From Hellea balneolensis DSM 19091 (GTDB lineage Bacteria > Pseudomonadota > Alphaproteobacteria > Caulobacterales > Maricaulaceae): a DNA stretch of 64,000 bases. Numbering within the stretch: the stretch's first letter is position 1; each line of letters begins with the position of its first letter. The position numbers and the translations under genes were made by a program. Below, piece after piece: positions 29,903 to 38,745 of the stretch. The stretch is from NCBI RefSeq assembly GCF_000428525.1, contig NZ_AUAC01000002.1:868001-932000 (forward strand), in the 5' to 3' direction. A model generated the notes under the pieces. That model saw only the letters and a program-made list of their open reading frames with translations. It did no database searches and was not told the DNA's origin.

Positions 29903-30118
29903 AATAAATCATCCCACAAAATGATTTCCAATGATTTACCCCCAAGCAAATCACGACACAACGAGATAATAGTTTTTTATGAACGTGACATGAATAACTG
30001 TTGCCCAACAGTAAGTATAAAGACATATAATAGTATTATTCACAGAGGCTGTATCGTAGAAACAGATAGAATAAGGGGTCTAAACGAATGTCTAAGGAGA
30101 TCCCTATGAGCAGGCAGT

Positions 30119-30565
30119 ATGACGATGGTCAATAATCCTGAAAACTCACTTCCTTATCATATCAGGGGCGCTTTTCGCGGATTTGAAACCGCTTTGGCGC
30201 GTTATCTGACCACGATGAATTTACCAGTCTCGCAATTCTATATTTTAAGATTGCTCTGGGAGGAAGATGGCAACACACAAAGTGACATTGCAGAGCAAGC
30301 CAGTATGAGCGAGAGCGTCGCGTCTCAGGTGATTCAAAAAATGGAGAAGGCTGGATTGGTGACCCGGCGCAAGGGCTCTGGTGATGATCGTAAAAGATAT
30401 GTCTTCATAACGCCCGAAGGTATCACCCTCAGGGAGAAAATCATGACCGAAGGCATACAACTTTCAAATGAGCACCGTCCTGATATATCGCGCGAAGATG
30501 TCCTCACGACCATTTCTGTGCTTATGAAAGTTAAAGAGGCTTTCGATGCGTTTAATGCGCAATGA
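30119..30565 (+). CDS. MarR-family transcriptional regulator
   Basis: The 148-aa product is a MarR winged-helix repressor. It has a recognition region (TQSDIAEQASMSESVASQVIQKME), the wing (GLVTRRKGSGDDRKRYVFITPEG), and dimerisation helices at both ends. Such proteins respond to phenolics, oxidants or lipids. The nearest partner is the convergent thiolase gene, so its target is not obvious. ATG codons at 30119 and 30125 are both possible starts. A separate ATG at 30106 with a much better ribosome-binding site (AAGGAG) opens a 9-codon frame that overlaps this start (see findings). Confidence 0.88.
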   Translation: MTMVNNPENSLPYHIRGAFRGFETALARYLTTMNLPVSQFYILRLLWEEDGNTQSDIAEQASMSESVASQVIQKMEKAGLVTRRKGSGDDRKRYVFITPEGITLREKIMTEGIQLSNEHRPDISREDVLTTISVLMKVKEAFDAFNAQ

Positions 30566-30575
30566 GCGCCATCGC

Positions 30576-31754
30576 TTAAGCGCGTTTTAGGCAGATCGCT
30601 GTGGCTTCACCGCCGCCAATGCAAAGGCTCGCCACACCCGTTTTGGCGTCCCTCTTTTCCATTGCGGCTATCAACGTAGCCATAATTCTCGCGCCCGACG
30701 CACCAATAGGGTGACCCAGAACACAGCCGCCGCCATTGACGTTGACTTGCTCATGATCAAGACCAAGTTCTTGCATCGCAATCATGGGGACAACGGCAAA
30801 GGCTTCGTTGATTTCCCACAAGTCAACATCAGCTGCATTCCAGTCAGCTTTCTTAAGGGCTTTCTTCATCGCATGGACGGGGGCCGTTGTGAAATAAGCC
30901 GGGGCATGGGCATGGGCCGCATGGGAAACGATTTCCGCGAGGATCTTATGCCCCGCTTTATCGGCTTGGGACTTTGTCATCATGACAAGGGCCGCAGCGC
31001 CATCATTGATAGAGCTGGCATTGGCCGCCGTTACAGTGCCATCTTTGGTAAAGACAGCACGAAGGCTTGGGATTTTTTCAGGGCGGGCATTTTTCGGGCC
31101 CTCATCTTCAGCCACGACAGTGTGACCTTTGCGGGTTTTGACTGTGACAGGTGTAACCTCGCGGTCAAAGTCACCCGCATCTTGCGCCGCTTTAGCGCGG
31201 CGCACAGATTCGATGGCATAGGCGTCTTGTTGCTCTCGCGTGAATTGATATTCCTTGGCGATCATATCGGCGAAGACCCCCATGGCTCCACCTTCATAGG
31301 CATCAGTCAGCCCGTCAAACATCATAGAATCGATCATCTTGGCGTCCCCCATACGGGCACCATTTCTGGCGCTTGGCATGAGGTATGGCGCGCGGGTCAT
31401 GTTTTCCATACCCCCAGCTACGGCGATATTGACAGACCCCGCTTTAATCGCATCATGCGCCATAATCGCGGCTTGCATGCCGCTACCGCACATCTTGTTC
31501 ACGGTCGTGGCTTCGCAGTGCTCTCCAAGCCCGGCATAGATCGCGGCTTGACGCGCAGGCGCTTGACCTTGACCCGCAGGCAGTACGCAGCCCATCACGG
31601 TTTGTTCAACCTTGTCAGCCGCAACACCGGACTCATCCAAAGCGGCTTTAATCGCAGCGGCGCCAAGATGCGGCGCAGAGACAGAACTAAAGGCACCTTG
31701 GAAGGCTCCCATGGGGGTGCGAGCGAGACCTACAATAACAACGGGGTCAGACAT
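30576..31754 (-). CDS. Acetyl-CoA acetyltransferase (thiolase)
   Basis: The 392-aa product is a type II thiolase that cleaves acetoacetyl-CoA to two acetyl-CoA or runs in reverse. The acylation cysteine lies in NKMCGSGMQAA near residue 88. The NEAFA motif (LWEINEAFAVVP), the GHPIGASGARI histidine segment and the C-terminal SLCIGGGEATA carry the other catalytic residues. It is the last gene of a leftward unit with the CoA-transferase subunits, so the catabolic direction is likely. 9 bp separate it from the B subunit. Confidence 0.94.
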   Translation of the reverse strand: MSDPVVIVGLARTPMGAFQGAFSSVSAPHLGAAAIKAALDESGVAADKVEQTVMGCVLPAGQGQAPARQAAIYAGLGEHCEATTVNKMCGSGMQAAIMAHDAIKAGSVNIAVAGGMENMTRAPYLMPSARNGARMGDAKMIDSMMFDGLTDAYEGGAMGVFADMIAKEYQFTREQQDAYAIESVRRAKAAQDAGDFDREVTPVTVKTRKGHTVVAEDEGPKNARPEKIPSLRAVFTKDGTVTAANASSINDGAAALVMMTKSQADKAGHKILAEIVSHAAHAHAPAYFTTAPVHAMKKALKKADWNAADVDLWEINEAFAVVPMIAMQELGLDHEQVNVNGGGCVLGHPIGASGARIMATLIAAMEKRDAKTGVASLCIGGGEATAICLKRA

Positions 31755-31763
31755 AATTTATTC

Positions 31764-32402
31764 CTATTCAAAAATAATATCGGCTTCAGTTTTAGCTTTA
31801 ATTTCATCAAGTGTCACACCCGGCGCCATTTCTGTCAGGCGGAACCGCGCTTTATCTTGGCCACGATCAAAGACGCCCAAATCTGTTATAATCATTTGGA
31901 TGCAGTTCTGACCCGTCAACGGCAAAGAGCATTCCTTGAGAAACTTACTCTCTCCGCGTTTATTGGTATGATCAAAAAGTGCAATACAGCGCTTTACGCC
32001 GGCAACCAAATCCATTGCACCGCCCATACCTTTGACCATCTTGCCGGGAATCATCCAATTGGCAATGTCACCATGTTCAGAGACTTCCATCGCGCCCAGA
32101 ATTGTCAAATCGATATGACCGCCACGTATCATGGCAAAGCTTGTCGCGCTGTCAAAGAAACTGGATTTCGGCAGTGTGGTGATGGTTTGCTTTCCCGCAT
32201 TGATCAGGTCAGCGTCTTCCTCTCCGGGATAAGGGAAAGGCCCCATGCCGAGCATCCCGTTTTCAGATTGCAGAGTCACATTCATCCCATCCGGAATGTG
32301 GTTGGCCACAAGGGTCGGAATCCCAATGCCAAGATTCACATAGAACCCATCTTCAAGCTCCTGCGCTGCACGAGCCGCCATTTCATCGCGCGTCCAAGCC
32401 AT
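31764..32402 (-). CDS. scoB: 3-oxoacid CoA-transferase, B subunit
   Basis: With subunit A this enzyme moves CoA from succinyl-CoA (or another donor) to acetoacetate. The 212-aa product has the opening FYVNLGIGIPTLVANHIP, the catalytic glutamate in SENGMLGMGPFP near residue 47, and the conserved AMEVSEHGDIANWMIPGK. Its ATG overlaps the end of subunit A by 1 bp, ensuring balanced synthesis. The exact donor (succinyl-CoA versus acetyl-CoA) cannot be assigned from sequence alone. Confidence 0.93.
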   Translation of the reverse strand: MAWTRDEMAARAAQELEDGFYVNLGIGIPTLVANHIPDGMNVTLQSENGMLGMGPFPYPGEEDADLINAGKQTITTLPKSSFFDSATSFAMIRGGHIDLTILGAMEVSEHGDIANWMIPGKMVKGMGGAMDLVAGVKRCIALFDHTNKRGESKFLKECSLPLTGQNCIQMIITDLGVFDRGQDKARFRLTEMAPGVTLDEIKAKTEADIIFE

Positions 32403-33100
32403 TATACTTTCTCCCGCGTCGTCAGTTTTTCAATTCGTTTCTCACACTCTGCTTCGACAATGCGCTGCACAAAAATACCCGGCGTATGGATGAAATTCGG
32501 GTCTAGCGTGCCAACAGGTACGAGTTCATCCACTTCAGCAACTGTGACTTGTCCGGCCATCGCCATAGCGGGGCTGAAGGTTCGCGATGTGGCTTTGAAA
32601 ATCAGGTTACCTTCCGCATCGCCTTTCCACGCTTTGATAATGGAAAGGTCGGCTTTGAGGCCAGTTTCCATAAGATATGTCTCTCCATCAAAATCCTTAT
32701 GCTCTTTGCCCTCCGCGATGACGGTGCCGACGCCTGTCTTTGTATAAAAGGCCGGGATACCGGACCCGCCGGCGCGAATGCGTTCAGCCAAGGTTCCTTG
32801 GGGGTTAAATTCCAACTCTAACTCCCCGCCCAGATATTGACGTTCAAATTCTTTATTTTCCCCGACATAGGAGGAGAGCATCTTGCTGATCTGCCGCGTA
32901 TCTAAAAGCTGACCGAGGCCAAAACCATCGACGCCGCAATTATTAGAAATAGCTGTCAGATTTTTTGCGCCGCTATCATGTAAGGCGGCAATAAGGTTTT
33001 CCGGAATACCACAAAGGCCAAAGCCGCTGCTCATAACGGTCATACCATCGCGGCACAAACCCTCCAGAGCTTTAACAGCTGTTTGATAAACTTTTCCCAT
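32402..33100 (-). CDS. scoA: 3-oxoacid CoA-transferase, A subunit
   Basis: The 232-aa product is the alpha partner of the CoA-transferase. The conserved TVMSSGFGLCGIPENLIAAL, the AISNNCGVDGFGLGQLL segment and the GIPAFYTKTGVGT loop are present, with the usual C-terminal DPNFIHTPGIFVQRIVE. It lies 2 bp downstream of the TetR gene and overlaps scoB, so the four genes tetR-scoA-scoB-thiolase form one leftward operon. Confidence 0.93.
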   Translation of the reverse strand: MGKVYQTAVKALEGLCRDGMTVMSSGFGLCGIPENLIAALHDSGAKNLTAISNNCGVDGFGLGQLLDTRQISKMLSSYVGENKEFERQYLGGELELEFNPQGTLAERIRAGGSGIPAFYTKTGVGTVIAEGKEHKDFDGETYLMETGLKADLSIIKAWKGDAEGNLIFKATSRTFSPAMAMAGQVTVAEVDELVPVGTLDPNFIHTPGIFVQRIVEAECEKRIEKLTTREKV

Positions 33101-33102
33101 TC

Positions 33103-33717
33103 TTAGCTCCCAATTCCCGCACGCATCTGTAGCGCAAAATGCGCGGCAATATCTTCCCCATTTAGGCGGCCCGACGCATCATACCATGCGTTAAGCCAGT
33201 TCAGCGCCCCCATAAAGAAGAAGACATGTAATCTGGCATCCCCGTCGCGGATAGAGCCATCTTTTTGACCCTCTCTCACGAGACGGATAATTTTGCGTTC
33301 AATCTTACCGCGCCGCGCTAAAACATCAGCTTTATTCTCTGCGCCCAAACTATTCACATCCGTCAAAAGCGAAACACCAGAGGCCGTCAGCATTTTCACA
33401 AATTCCACAAAAAGCGCTTCAAGTTTATCCAGAGCTGTCACGCCGTTATACTTAGCCTTTAATATCCGGTCCATCGCATCATAAGCCATGAGATGACATT
33501 CATAGAGCACCTCTTCTTTGTTGCGGACATAATAATAGAGCGCAGCTTTTGTGAGGCCCAGATTAGCGGCAATCTCGGTCATAGAGGCGTTGTGATATCC
33601 GCGGCGGCGAAAGGCTTGGCCCGCTTCAACAATTACGGCCTGCCGCTTTGACGCAAATTGCTTTTTTCTATCGAAGGTATCTTTTAGCAAGGCTGTCATA
33701 ATTGTGGTGTGTAGCAT
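33103..33717 (-). CDS. TetR-family regulator of the leucine/acetoacetate locus
   Basis: The 204-aa product has an N-terminal TetR helix-turn-helix (AGQAFRRRGYHNASMTEIAANLGLTKAALYYYVRNKEEVLYE) and a helical effector domain. Its start borders a 28-bp palindrome (33722-33749), and the carboxylase operon begins on the other side, so it likely represses both arms; an acyl-CoA effector is plausible but unproven. The first ATG (33717) is almost inside the operator. An ATG six codons later (33699) would leave a short untranslated leader. Confidence 0.9.
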   Translation of the reverse strand: MLHTTIMTALLKDTFDRKKQFASKRQAVIVEAGQAFRRRGYHNASMTEIAANLGLTKAALYYYVRNKEEVLYECHLMAYDAMDRILKAKYNGVTALDKLEALFVEFVKMLTASGVSLLTDVNSLGAENKADVLARRGKIERKIIRLVREGQKDGSIRDGDARLHVFFFMGALNWLNAWYDASGRLNGEDIAAHFALQMRAGIGS

Positions 33718-33721
33718 TCTA

Positions 33722-33749
33722 ATAAATTTGACTCAAGAGTCAAATTTAT
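33722..33749. promoter_or_regulatory. 28-bp palindromic operator between divergent catabolic operons
   Basis: ATAAATTTGACTC (33722-33734) and its exact reverse complement GAGTCAAATTTAT (33737-33749) are separated by two bases. The site sits between the TetR gene and mccB, where a repressor would cover both promoters. Binding by this TetR is inferred from position and symmetry. Confidence 0.8.
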
Positions 33750-33785
33750 GTATTAATAGTCGAAATTATCAAGAGCGCGACGTCT

Positions 33786-35375
33786 ATGCCAAAAATGATT
33801 AGCAAGATAAATCCTGACAGCCCTGCCTTTCGTAACAATGCGGAGGCGATGGAATCGCTTGTCGCGGATTTGCGTGAGAAGGTTGGCAAAATTGCGCTTG
33901 GCGGGTCTGAGCGCTCGCGAGAACGCCATATCGGACGTGGCAAACTCCTCCCTCGCGAGCGAGTAGAGCGCCTGCTCGACCCCGGCACGCCCTTCCTTGA
34001 ACTCTCGCAAATGGCCGCTTACGGCATGTATAATGACGAAGTCCCTAGCGCGGGCATGATTACTGGTATTGGCCGCGTGGCCGGGCGTGAAGTCATGATT
34101 ATCTGCAATGACGCCACGGTCAAAGGCGGCACCTATTACCCCATCACGTGCCAAAAACAGTCTCGCGCGCAAGAGATTGCGCGGCAAAACAAGCTCCCCT
34201 GCCTCTACCTCGTTGATAGCGGCGGCGCGAACCTACCCAACCAAGCTGAAATTTTCCCGGGCAAAGATGATTTCGGGAGCTGCTTCTATAACCAAGCCAA
34301 TATGAGCGCCGAAGGCATCCCGCAAATCGCTGTCGTAATGGGCAGTTGCACAGCGGGCGGTGCCTATGTCCCCGCTATGGCGGACGAGTCCATCATCGTC
34401 GCCAATCAAGGTACCATATTCCTCGCTGGCCCGCCCCTCGTGAAATCCGCGACGGGTGAAGACATTGACGCCGAGAGCTTGGGCGGAGGTTTGCTCCACG
34501 CCAAGACTTCTGGCGTCGTCGACCACCTTGCCAGTAATGATGCCCATGCCCTGCAAATTGCGCGAGATAGCGTCGCGACGCTCGGCAAGGCGAATTACGC
34601 TTACCTCCCCGATGATAGCGAGCCCCCCGCCTATGACGAGGACGAGCTTAACGGTATCGTCCCGCATGATGCGCGCCAACCCTATGATTGCCGCGAGATT
34701 ATTGCGCGTATCACCGACGGCTCTCGCTTTCATGAGTTTAAGAAAGAATATGGTAATACGCTGATTTGCGGCTTTGCAAAAATTCACGGTTATCAAGTCG
34801 GCATCCTCGGCAATAATGGCGTGCTGTTTTCCGAAGCCGCCCTGAAAGGCGCGCATTTCGTCGAGCTTTGCGGACAGCGCAATATCCCGCTCGTCTTCCT
34901 CCAAAACATCACAGGCTTTATGGTCGGCTCCAAAGCCGAAGCGGGCGGCATTGCTAAGAATGGCGCTAAGATGGTGCATGCTGTGGCTTGCGCGAAAGTG
35001 CCGAAATTCACCATCATCGTGGGCGGTTCTTACGGGGCGGGCAATTACGGCATGTGCGGCCGCGCCTATAATCCGCGCCTCATGTTTATGTGGCCCAATG
35101 CGCGCATCGCCGTCATGGGCGGCGAGCAAGCGGCGGATGTGCTCGCGACGGTCAACCGTAACGCCGCGACATGGACGGACGCGGAGCGCGAGGCCTTTAA
35201 GAAACCCATCATTGAGCGTTTTGAAAAAGAGGGCCATCCTTATTTCGCGAGCGCTAGAATTTGGGATGACGGCATTATCGCGCCAACAGATACTCGGCGA
35301 GTGCTTGGGTTAGGGTTGGCCATGGCGGCCAATGCGCCTGTAGAGGAAACTAAATTTGGCGTGTTTAGGATGTAA
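33786..35375 (+). CDS. mccB: Methylcrotonyl-CoA carboxylase, carboxyltransferase subunit
   Basis: This subunit transfers the carboxyl group from biotin to 3-methylcrotonyl-CoA in leucine breakdown. The 529-aa product has the [20 protein letters not shown] segment, the acyl-CoA-binding [12 protein letters not shown], the glycine-rich [15 protein letters not shown], and the biotin-site [16 protein letters not shown] with [17 protein letters not shown]. Length and motifs point to methylcrotonyl rather than propionyl or geranyl substrate, and the neighbouring isovaleryl-CoA dehydrogenase supports that. Its stop overlaps the mccA start by one base. It is more G+C-rich than the window average. Confidence 0.93.
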   Translation: MPKMISKINPDSPAFRNNAEAMESLVADLREKVGKIALGGSERSRERHIGRGKLLPRERVERLLDPGTPFLELSQMAAYGMYNDEVPSAGMITGIGRVAGREVMIICNDATVKGGTYYPITCQKQSRAQEIARQNKLPCLYLVDSGGANLPNQAEIFPGKDDFGSCFYNQANMSAEGIPQIAVVMGSCTAGGAYVPAMADESIIVANQGTIFLAGPPLVKSATGEDIDAESLGGGLLHAKTSGVVDHLASNDAHALQIARDSVATLGKANYAYLPDDSEPPAYDEDELNGIVPHDARQPYDCREIIARITDGSRFHEFKKEYGNTLICGFAKIHGYQVGILGNNGVLFSEAALKGAHFVELCGQRNIPLVFLQNITGFMVGSKAEAGGIAKNGAKMVHAVACAKVPKFTIIVGGSYGAGNYGMCGRAYNPRLMFMWPNARIAVMGGEQAADVLATVNRNAATWTDAEREAFKKPIIERFEKEGHPYFASARIWDDGIIAPTDTRRVLGLGLAMAANAPVEETKFGVFRM

Positions 35376-37414
35376 TGATGACAAAACAGATTACAAAAAT
35401 TCTCATCGCCAATCGGGGCGAAATTGCTTGCCGCGTGATAAAGACTGCACGGAAAATGGGCATTGCTACTGTCGCGGTTTATTCCGATGCTGACCGCAAG
35501 GCGCTTCATGTGCGCATGGCGGATGAAGCGGTGCATATCGGCGCGTCCCCTGCAATTGAGAGCTATCTCGTTGTTGATAAAATCATAGCCGCCGCCACCG
35601 AGACTGGGGCGGACGCCATCCATCCCGGTTATGGCTTCCTCTCGGAAAACCCTGACTTTGTACGGGCTTGCGAAAAAGCAGGCATCACCTTTATCGGGCC
35701 GAGCGCGGAGAGCATGGAAGCCATGGGCCTGAAAGATGCGGCCAAGAAATTGATGGACGAAGCAGGCGTGCCGATTACCCCCGGCTATCACGGCAAAGAC
35801 CAAGACGCGAAGCTCCTTAAAGCTAAAGCGGGAATGATTGGTTATCCTGTCCTTATCAAAGCCGTAGCCGGCGGGGGCGGTAAGGGGATGCGCAAGGTCG
35901 AAGCGGAAGCGGATTTCGATGCGATGCTCGCCTCCTGCCAACGCGAAGCCAAATCTAGTTTCGGCAATGACGACGTTTTGATTGAAAAATACATCCAAAG
36001 CCCGCGCCATATCGAGGTGCAGGTCTTTGGCGATACACATGGCAATGTCGTGCATATGTTTGAGCGCGATTGTTCCCTCCAACGTCGCCACCAAAAAGTC
36101 ATAGAAGAAGCTCCCGCCCCCGGCATGACCGAGGCGGTGCGCAAAGCCATGACAGAGGCGGCCGTCAAAGCCGCCAAAGCCGTGGATTATGTCGGCGCAG
36201 GCACGGTGGAATTCATCGTGGACGGCTCAGGTAAACTCCGCAAAGACGGCTTCTGGTTCATGGAAATGAATACAAGATTGCAGGTCGAGCATCCCGTAAC
36301 GGAGATGATTACAGGGCTGGATTTGGTGGAGCTGCAGATACGTGTGGCGCAGGGTGAGAAGCTGCCGAAGCAGGGCGAGATTAAGATGGAAGGCCATGCC
36401 GTTGAGGCACGGCTCTATGCGGAAGACCCTGCTAATGACTTTTTGCCGAGTGTGGGGCGCATTAATACGCTATATCTAGGTACAGATAATCGCGTCGATA
36501 GTGCCTATGAAAGCTATGACAGAGTTGATGCTAATAGAACTGCACGCGTAAGTCAGTTTTATGACCCAATGATTGCAAAAGTAATTACACATTGTGATGA
36601 ACGCAAGAAAGCCATAGGGGAACTCGCTGTTCACCTATATTCACTAACCGTCGAGCCTATTAAAACTAACGCGGCTTATCTTTACCGTGTTTGTCAGATT
36701 GACGAGTTTTTAGCAGGTAATGTATCAACTGTTTTTCTCGCAGAAAATCATGTTTCAATCATTGAGACTATCGAGTCCAGACAAGAACAGCGGGACTTAG
36801 ATGTTGTTATGGGAGCGACCGTCAGAGATTTAGACAAGCTTTATGATAGTTATAAGGCCTATGGCGGCTTTAGGTCTAACGATCATAAATACAAAATTTC
36901 TTGGCGTCTTAATTCTTCTGCAGAAACCGTATTGGGATACTATGTCGATGGAAGACCATATGAGGTTAAAGTCACCCAGACACCGCATAATTGGACCTAT
37001 TTAATTAACGGATTAAAACTCCGCGAAAGCCACTTGGAAGATGCAACGACTTTAGATGATTTAATTTATGCTAGTGAAGAGGCAGTCTGTTGGAGTGGAA
37101 TAGATCAAAATGGTGTGCGTGCCGTTGAAGGGGTAACGCTTAAACTCACGAAATCTCCGCCATTAGAATTGAGTTCTGCATCCTCTAACGCCCTCACCGC
37201 GCCCATGCCCGGTAAAATTATCGCTGTGAATGCCAAGGCTGGCGATGCTGTTAAAGCGGGTGAGCCGCTTATCATTATGGAAGCGATGAAAATGGAAATG
37301 ACGCTTGAGACGCCGCGCGACGGGGTTGTCGCCGAGGTCAGCGCGGCGGTTGATGCGCTGGTGAGTGACGGCGAGATGTTGTTGGCGTTGGAGCCGATAG
37401 AGAAAGAGAAGTAG
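35375..37414 (+). CDS. mccA: Methylcrotonyl-CoA carboxylase, biotin-containing subunit
   Basis: The 679-aa product has a biotin carboxylase with ATP-grasp fold (KILIANRGEIACRVIKTARKMG, PGYGFLSENPDF, AVAGGGGKGMRKV, FMEMNTRLQVEHPVTE), a middle BT domain (~residues 500-600) and a C-terminal biotinyl domain. The biotin-attachment motif is EAMKMEM near residue 635. The region from ~36465 to ~37180 (residues ~363-601) is much more A+T-rich than the flanks, and the frame stays open throughout. An ATG at 35378 could also serve. The gene is in the mccB-mccA-ivd-maoC operon. Confidence 0.93.
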   Translation: MMTKQITKILIANRGEIACRVIKTARKMGIATVAVYSDADRKALHVRMADEAVHIGASPAIESYLVVDKIIAAATETGADAIHPGYGFLSENPDFVRACEKAGITFIGPSAESMEAMGLKDAAKKLMDEAGVPITPGYHGKDQDAKLLKAKAGMIGYPVLIKAVAGGGGKGMRKVEAEADFDAMLASCQREAKSSFGNDDVLIEKYIQSPRHIEVQVFGDTHGNVVHMFERDCSLQRRHQKVIEEAPAPGMTEAVRKAMTEAAVKAAKAVDYVGAGTVEFIVDGSGKLRKDGFWFMEMNTRLQVEHPVTEMITGLDLVELQIRVAQGEKLPKQGEIKMEGHAVEARLYAEDPANDFLPSVGRINTLYLGTDNRVDSAYESYDRVDANRTARVSQFYDPMIAKVITHCDERKKAIGELAVHLYSLTVEPIKTNAAYLYRVCQIDEFLAGNVSTVFLAENHVSIIETIESRQEQRDLDVVMGATVRDLDKLYDSYKAYGGFRSNDHKYKISWRLNSSAETVLGYYVDGRPYEVKVTQTPHNWTYLINGLKLRESHLEDATTLDDLIYASEEAVCWSGIDQNGVRAVEGVTLKLTKSPPLELSSASSNALTAPMPGKIIAVNAKAGDAVKAGEPLIIMEAMKMEMTLETPRDGVVAEVSAAVDALVSDGEMLLALEPIEKEK

Positions 37415-37425
37415 TTAAACAGACT

Positions 37426-37556
37426 CCCTCTCCCATAGGGAGAGGGTGCCCGAAGGGTGGGTGAGGGGTCCGAATTTGACGTAGCTTTCGGACTGCAACT
37501 TTTACATCTGACCCCTCATCCGTCGCTTCGCGACACCTTCTCCCCATGGGAGAAGG
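37426..37556. repeat. Palindromic MITE-like repeat element in the mccA-ivd gap
   Basis: CCCTCTCCC-ATA-GGGAGAGGG (37426-37446) opens the element, and CCTTCTCCC-CAT-GGGAGAAGG (37536-37556) closes it. Inside, TGAGGGGTC (37462-37470) and GACCCCTCA (37510-37518) form an inner inverted repeat. No coding capacity is visible. It has the same layout as 28640-28828, although the sequences differ. It lies inside the catabolic operon, 20 bp before the ivd start. Confidence 0.75.
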
Positions 37557-37575
37557 AAAATAAAGGAAAGAAATA

Positions 37576-38745
37576 ATGACCACGACATACCCTACCCTTC
37601 AATTTGGGCACTCAGACACGACGCAAATGATCCGCGAGACGGTTCATGGCTTCGCCCAAGAACATATTGCGCCGATTGCCGCCGAGATTGACTCGAGCAA
37701 TCAATTTCCCCGCCACCTCTGGCCGATGATGGGTGAACTTGGTTTGCACGGCATTACCGTCCCCATCGAGGATGGCGGGACGGGCTTGGGCTATTTGGAG
37801 CATACGATTGCGATTGAAGAGGTTAGCCGCGCGAGCGGTTCTGTTGGGCTGTCATATGGCGCGCATTCTAACCTTTGTATCAATCAACTCCGCCGTTGGG
37901 GGAATGCCGAGCAAAAGGCGAAATACCTCCCGAAACTTATGAGCGGTGAGCATGTCGGCTCCCTTGCTATGAGTGAACCCAATGCGGGCTCTGATGTGGT
38001 TTCCATGAAGCTTCGCGCAGATGCGGCGCAGGGCGGTTATTTGCTCAACGGCAATAAAATGTGGATTACAAATGCGCCCGAAGCGAACACGCTTTTAGTC
38101 TATGCCAAGACCGACCCGTCGGGCAGGTCTAAAGGCATTACCGCCTTTATCATCACCCCTGAAATGGAAGGGTTCTCGACCGCGCAAAAGCTCGACAAGC
38201 TGGGCATGCGCGGCTCTGATACTTGTGAACTGGTCTTTGAAGATTGCTTTGTCTCAGATGAAAATGTCGTTGGCGAAATTGGGCAAGGTGCAGAGATTTT
38301 GATGAGCGGTTTGGATTATGAGCGGGTCGTGCTGTCGGGACTTTCCGTTGGCATCATGCAGGCCTGTTTGGATGTTGTGCTGCCCTATATTCATGAGCGA
38401 AAACAATTTGGCAAATCCATTGGAGAGTTCCAATTGATGCAGGGTAAGCTCGCCGATATGTATGTCACGCTCTCCACCGCGCGGTCTTATGTCTATGCCG
38501 TGGCCGCCGCTTGTGATCGCGGCGAGACGACCCGTAAGGACGCGGCGGGATGCATCCTCTATGCCGCCGAGAAAGCGACGCTGATGGCCTCTGATGCGAT
38601 TCAAATGCTAGGCGGGAATGGTTATATCAATGACTACCCGACGGGACGCTTATGGCGTGATGCAAAGCTGATGGAAATTGGCGCAGGAACATCGGAAATT
38701 CGCCGTTGGCTGATTGGCCGCGAGCTCTTTGGGGAGACAGCCTAA
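37576..38745 (+). CDS. ivd: Isovaleryl-CoA dehydrogenase
   Basis: This flavoenzyme oxidises isovaleryl-CoA to 3-methylcrotonyl-CoA, the step before MCC. The 389-aa product is a typical acyl-CoA dehydrogenase: [25 protein letters not shown], the [12 protein letters not shown] segment, and [21 protein letters not shown]. The catalytic glutamate in isovaleryl-CoA dehydrogenases lies in this helix (YERVVL), unlike the C-terminal position in most relatives. The C-terminal [20 protein letters not shown] is also present. AAAGGAAAG precedes the ATG. Its stop overlaps the maoC start by one base. Confidence 0.94.
   Translation: MTTTYPTLQFGHSDTTQMIRETVHGFAQEHIAPIAAEIDSSNQFPRHLWPMMGELGLHGITVPIEDGGTGLGYLEHTIAIEEVSRASGSVGLSYGAHSNLCINQLRRWGNAEQKAKYLPKLMSGEHVGSLAMSEPNAGSDVVSMKLRADAAQGGYLLNGNKMWITNAPEANTLLVYAKTDPSGRSKGITAFIITPEMEGFSTAQKLDKLGMRGSDTCELVFEDCFVSDENVVGEIGQGAEILMSGLDYERVVLSGLSVGIMQACLDVVLPYIHERKQFGKSIGEFQLMQGKLADMYVTLSTARSYVYAVAAACDRGETTRKDAAGCILYAAEKATLMASDAIQMLGGNGYINDYPTGRLWRDAKLMEIGAGTSEIRRWLIGRELFGETA

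Larger units (their letters stand above)
29276..30118. other. 843-bp stretch without a confident protein gene
   Basis: 29276-29519 holds a weak hairpin followed by TGTTTTTG (TCAGGG/CCCTGA, 29412-29428) and a TTGACA (29434) with TGATCT 17 bases later. 29520-29902 is a dense hairpin series (separate entry). 29903-30118 is A+T-rich and contains a TATAAT at 30026-30031 that could serve the MarR gene. No tRNA, tmRNA, SRP or RNase P signature was found here. Confidence 0.6.

Noticed and set aside
30711-32747. 678-codon plus-strand frame across the thiolase and CoA-transferase genes
   Set aside because: It is a long open antisense frame caused by codon bias of the real leftward genes. The leftward proteins have full-length, motif-complete families, and this one has none.
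34233-35237. 334-codon minus-strand frame inside mccB
   Set aside because: It is a codon-bias shadow of the carboxylase gene in a G+C-rich region; the translation has no family features.
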